From NCBI GenBank assembly GCA_018398765.1, contig JAHBMJ010000480.1, forward strand, positions 12,501 to 47,311: DNA of 34,811 nucleotides, written 5' to 3'. Made by a program: the position numbers and the translations under genes. This document shows, one piece after another, positions 32,306 to 34,811 of the stretch (position 1 is the first letter of the stretch; the number at the start of each line of letters is the position of its first letter). Below the pieces are notes generated by a model that saw nothing but the letters and a program-made list of their open reading frames with translations, searched no databases and was not told the origin of the DNA. Source of the DNA: Chromera velia. Lineage: Eukaryota > Sar > Chromeraceae.

Positions 32306-32377
32306 CCCCGTATGATGAAAACATCAGACACCTCGCAGTCTTGTCACGACCCCTCACCGTATGACGAAAACATCAGC
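32306..32377. repeat. Short direct repeat upstream of the broken nuclease-like gene
   Basis: CGTATGATGAAAACATCAG (about 32309-32327) and CGTATGACGAAAACATCAG (about 32357-32375) differ by one C/T. They lie just before the start codon of the minus-strand gene and may be part of its promoter. A 99-codon plus-strand frame starting here (32312-32611) has no known motif. Confidence 0.5.
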
Positions 32378-32611
32378 AGTCTCGTCCACGTGCTTACTCG
32401 TTGCGTATCAGATTTCGATTCGGATTCAGATGGATTAAGCTCGATCGAAAAGATGCTTAAAGAGACGGTATACCCCGCTCGACTGATATTTAGGGAAGCG
32501 CCGGCCCCGGTAGACGGCGGTGAGGGGCGACTATACAGAAGTGCGACTACAGAAGTCGAGGGTCATTTCCTCTCATTAGATAGATCGTATTTTTTCAAAA
32601 TAATGGTATAA

Positions 32612-33950
32612 ATTTACTTATCTGGCTAACAAACTTCCCACACTATTTTGTTAGGGTACTTTCCAAATTTACTCATTTTCTCTGAATCATTAATTATATG
32701 TTTTTTGATTTGGTGATCCCTCTTTCTTTTTGAATTAACAAACGGTAGCGGGTGTGGTATGGCTACACCTGAATCTGTATTTATAAAAAATAATGTCATT
32801 AAATTGTTTTGAGAGGAAAACCAGTCAGTCCCCATCAAATTAAAAAAAGACAATGTGTGACTTAATCTACAGAAGACAAAATGGATAACTATAGTGCTAA
32901 AATTGGTAGCTTACTTAAAGCCTGAGAATATATAGCAGTCTACGTATACAAAAGTATAGCTTCTCTGAGTAAAATTGCGTCAAAATCAGGGAAAGCTTTG
33001 TAAACACAGAACGGTCACTTTCAATTCATATTTCAAAGCACATGCTTTTCTTGGAAAGACCTTTAAGGTAGGCCTGGTAGACTCTGTCATGAGCTAATCC
33101 CTCAGTCAAGCCAAAGCGCTTTCAAGCATCCTGCACTATTCTTCTGTCTATTGCTTAGTCTGTGTCTGTAATGAAAGGAGTGAAGATAGTGTCAAAGTAC
33201 TTAGCAATACACACACAGTATATTACAGAACAGACAGAAAGTAAGTTAAGAACGGCATTCTTTTCTCACCAGAGGTAGCAGATACAAAGAGCTATAACTT
33301 GAAAGAATGATAGTGTGTGATGACAGCTAGGCCTTGCAAGAATAGACTAGGAGTGAGAAGTGACTTTGTCAAAAATGAAAATTGTCGATTTTGCCCTTCA
33401 CACCTAAAGGGACAAAATTAATGCATATCATATTCAGGAAGCATATCTTCAACACAATCATCATGGGCTTGTGGCACCCTAGTAAAAGTAATCTAACGTT
33501 AAACTAAAAGATAACTTCCTATTTATACATAGCTCTGTCCTTTTGCTTTATATATCAAATCTGTAAAATTGAAAAAATGGTAGTCTAGGAGCGCTCTAGG
33601 AATTAAAAAAAAAATTTTAGGACTTCAAACTAAATTTTTGACCCAATGTGAGGCCCGTAGGACCCAACTAGTTAGTATAAGTCTTCACTAAGTCTACTTG
33701 GTCAGCTGGGTCCAACGCTGCCCCTTTTTTCCAACAAACTCAAATCTTCGTTTTTTTCAAAAAAAATATACATTAATTTTATCCCCCTACGTGGTGTAAT
33801 CCATTTTTTACTACATTTCAAGTGATTAAGCTAATCATGATGATTAACTTAAGTTGATGCTGATACAGCCTATATAGGAACAAAACTGCCTTGTGCGTTA
33901 ATTGCCATAAAACACTAGAAGTTTAGAAATGTATGATCATGATGATGATG
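32612..33950. other. AT-rich stretch without a gene
   Basis: Stops are dense in all frames, and homopolymer A/T runs are frequent (for example around 33605 and 33760). I see no repeat, RNA gene or coding motif that I can support. Composition resembles 18.8-19.8 kb. Confidence 0.6.
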
Positions 33951-34750
33951 TTGTCAATACGAGTATAACAAAATCATCTTTTCATCTGGCGCATGCAAGC
34001 GTGCGAACGACCCCGGAAAGCGTGAAATCCAACTTTCTTCTCACACCGACACGGATGAGTGCCCCCAAACTTTCCGGGGCCTTTTCTCTGACGAGATGCA
34101 TGTGCTCTCTTGCGCGCAGCAGTCCTCGGCGGGCAGCTCAACAGTGAAAAAGGCCCTCGGAAGTGGTTCTGCACATAACGCTTGCATGTCTCCCTCCAGA
34201 TTTCGGAATGTTTTCTTTCGGCCACAGTTTTCGGGGCACTCATCGACACAAAAGGTGAGTATGTCACGAGACTTTGCTCTTTTTCGCGCGGCACTTACCC
34301 ATGTTGAGCTGTAACAGTTTTGTAAGTATCCGTCGCTACGCTTTCCGGGGTCATTTATGTCGCCGCTCTAGATCTTTTCTCTCCGAAGGAGTCTCCTTCC
34401 CTTCGGTCTCTTTTAATTCTTTGTCAGTCAGTCCATTGGCAACCTTTTGTTTCTTTTTGTCTTTCGTGTCCACGGACATCTCTTCTCTGGTATTTCTTTG
34501 GTCTTTCTCTTCTGTGTTTTTTTTTTGTCTTCTTCCTTCCCGTCTTTCTGTCTCTTCTTTTGCTGCGCTTTCTGTGGCCTTCTTTGTTGGCAAATAGACA
34601 GACAGACAGCTCGGGGCAGGCAAGCAGGTCATCTAGGAACATTTGGCACCGCTACGCAAGCTGTGCTACACATGTCCGTTCTTTCTTCTTGTAGTTTTTC
34701 TTCTGTTTCGGAGTCTTCTGCCCTAGCCGGACTTTTTGTTTGAATGAAAC
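33951..34750. other. Mixed region with possible but unassigned exons
   Basis: The minus-strand frame at 34632-34351 encodes a strongly Lys/Glu-rich segment (KEETERREGRRQKKNTEEKD and similar) that could be a charged exon. On the plus strand, 34200-34255 is open and hydrophobic before a GTGAGT donor-like site. No family motif links these pieces, and low complexity on both strands makes either call weak. Confidence 0.3.
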
Positions 34751-34752
34751 GC

Positions 34753-34753
<1 letters not shown>

Positions 34754-34783
<30 letters not shown>

Positions 34784-34811
34784 ACACACTTACACACTTA
34801 CACACTTACAC
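34754..34811. repeat. (CA)n followed by (ACTTACAC)n at the window end
   Basis: About 14 CA units pass into an 8-bp unit repeated at least three times up to the last base. The array may continue beyond the window. The unit is not a known telomere repeat. Confidence 0.9.

Noticed and set aside
34751-34811. Terminal repeat as a telomere.
   Set aside because: The units are (CA)n and ACTTACAC, which resemble no known telomere repeat. The array more likely marks the limit of the window or an assembly break.

Overview
The window looks like nuclear DNA of an intron-rich unicellular eukaryote. It carries two complete multi-exon genes, purine and pyrimidine microsatellites in the introns, and several decayed retroelements. 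My best guess is an alveolate alga of the chromerid type (Chromera-like). That rests on overall style: large introns full of (TGTC)n/(CT)n/(CA)n repeats, Ser/Glu-rich protein insertions, and a flagellum-related carboxypeptidase. No marker in the window proves the lineage.

Layout. 1-2424 is GC- and G-rich with no gene I can defend. 2425-12406 (minus strand) is a 17-exon gene for a cytosolic carboxypeptidase (M14 family, CCP/AGBL/Nna1 type). Its exons join in phase into 1369 codons plus stop, and all catalytic residues are present. 12407-13292 is a divergent intergenic region that probably drives both neighbours. 13293-17326 (plus strand) is a 9-exon gene for a 2,3-bisphosphoglycerate-dependent phosphoglycerate mutase (252 aa). 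A plausible alternative last exon lies at 17858-17938. 17.9-19.8 kb is non-coding and becomes AT-rich. 19789-21977 is a 2.2 kb LTR retrotransposon without a recognisable pol; its LTRs, primer site, polypurine tract and 5-bp target duplication are all visible. About 22.2-30.4 kb is one decayed APE-type LINE with ORF1, a long zinc/AT-hook-like N-terminal extension of ORF2, endonuclease, reverse transcriptase and a terminal zinc knuckle. 30429-32297 (minus strand) is a broken two-exon gene with a signal peptide, a coiled coil made of a 21-bp repeat, and a domain resembling PD-(D/E)XK nucleases. 32.4-34.8 kb is mostly AT-rich or low-complexity sequence without a recognised gene.

How it fits together. 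The left half is an ordinary housekeeping pair in divergent orientation: glycolysis, and tubulin-tail or protein deglutamylation. The right half is a retroelement-rich stretch. Its decay is not random: about 20 stop codons in the LINE and two in the neighbouring broken gene all read as C-to-T changes of CAG, CAA or CGA, while catalytic acids of the endonuclease and reverse transcriptase are changed in the way G-to-A mutation would produce. This G:C-to-A:T signature suggests targeted cytosine deamination of repeats (RIP-like, or methylation-driven). The two intact genes also show an unusual shared splice grammar: G at +5 in all 24 introns, a pyrimidine at +3 in 15 of 24, and TGCAG at 21 of 24 acceptors.

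Exon boundaries were assigned by hand from reading frame, GT/AG sites and family motifs. Similarity to families is by motif recognition, not by search.
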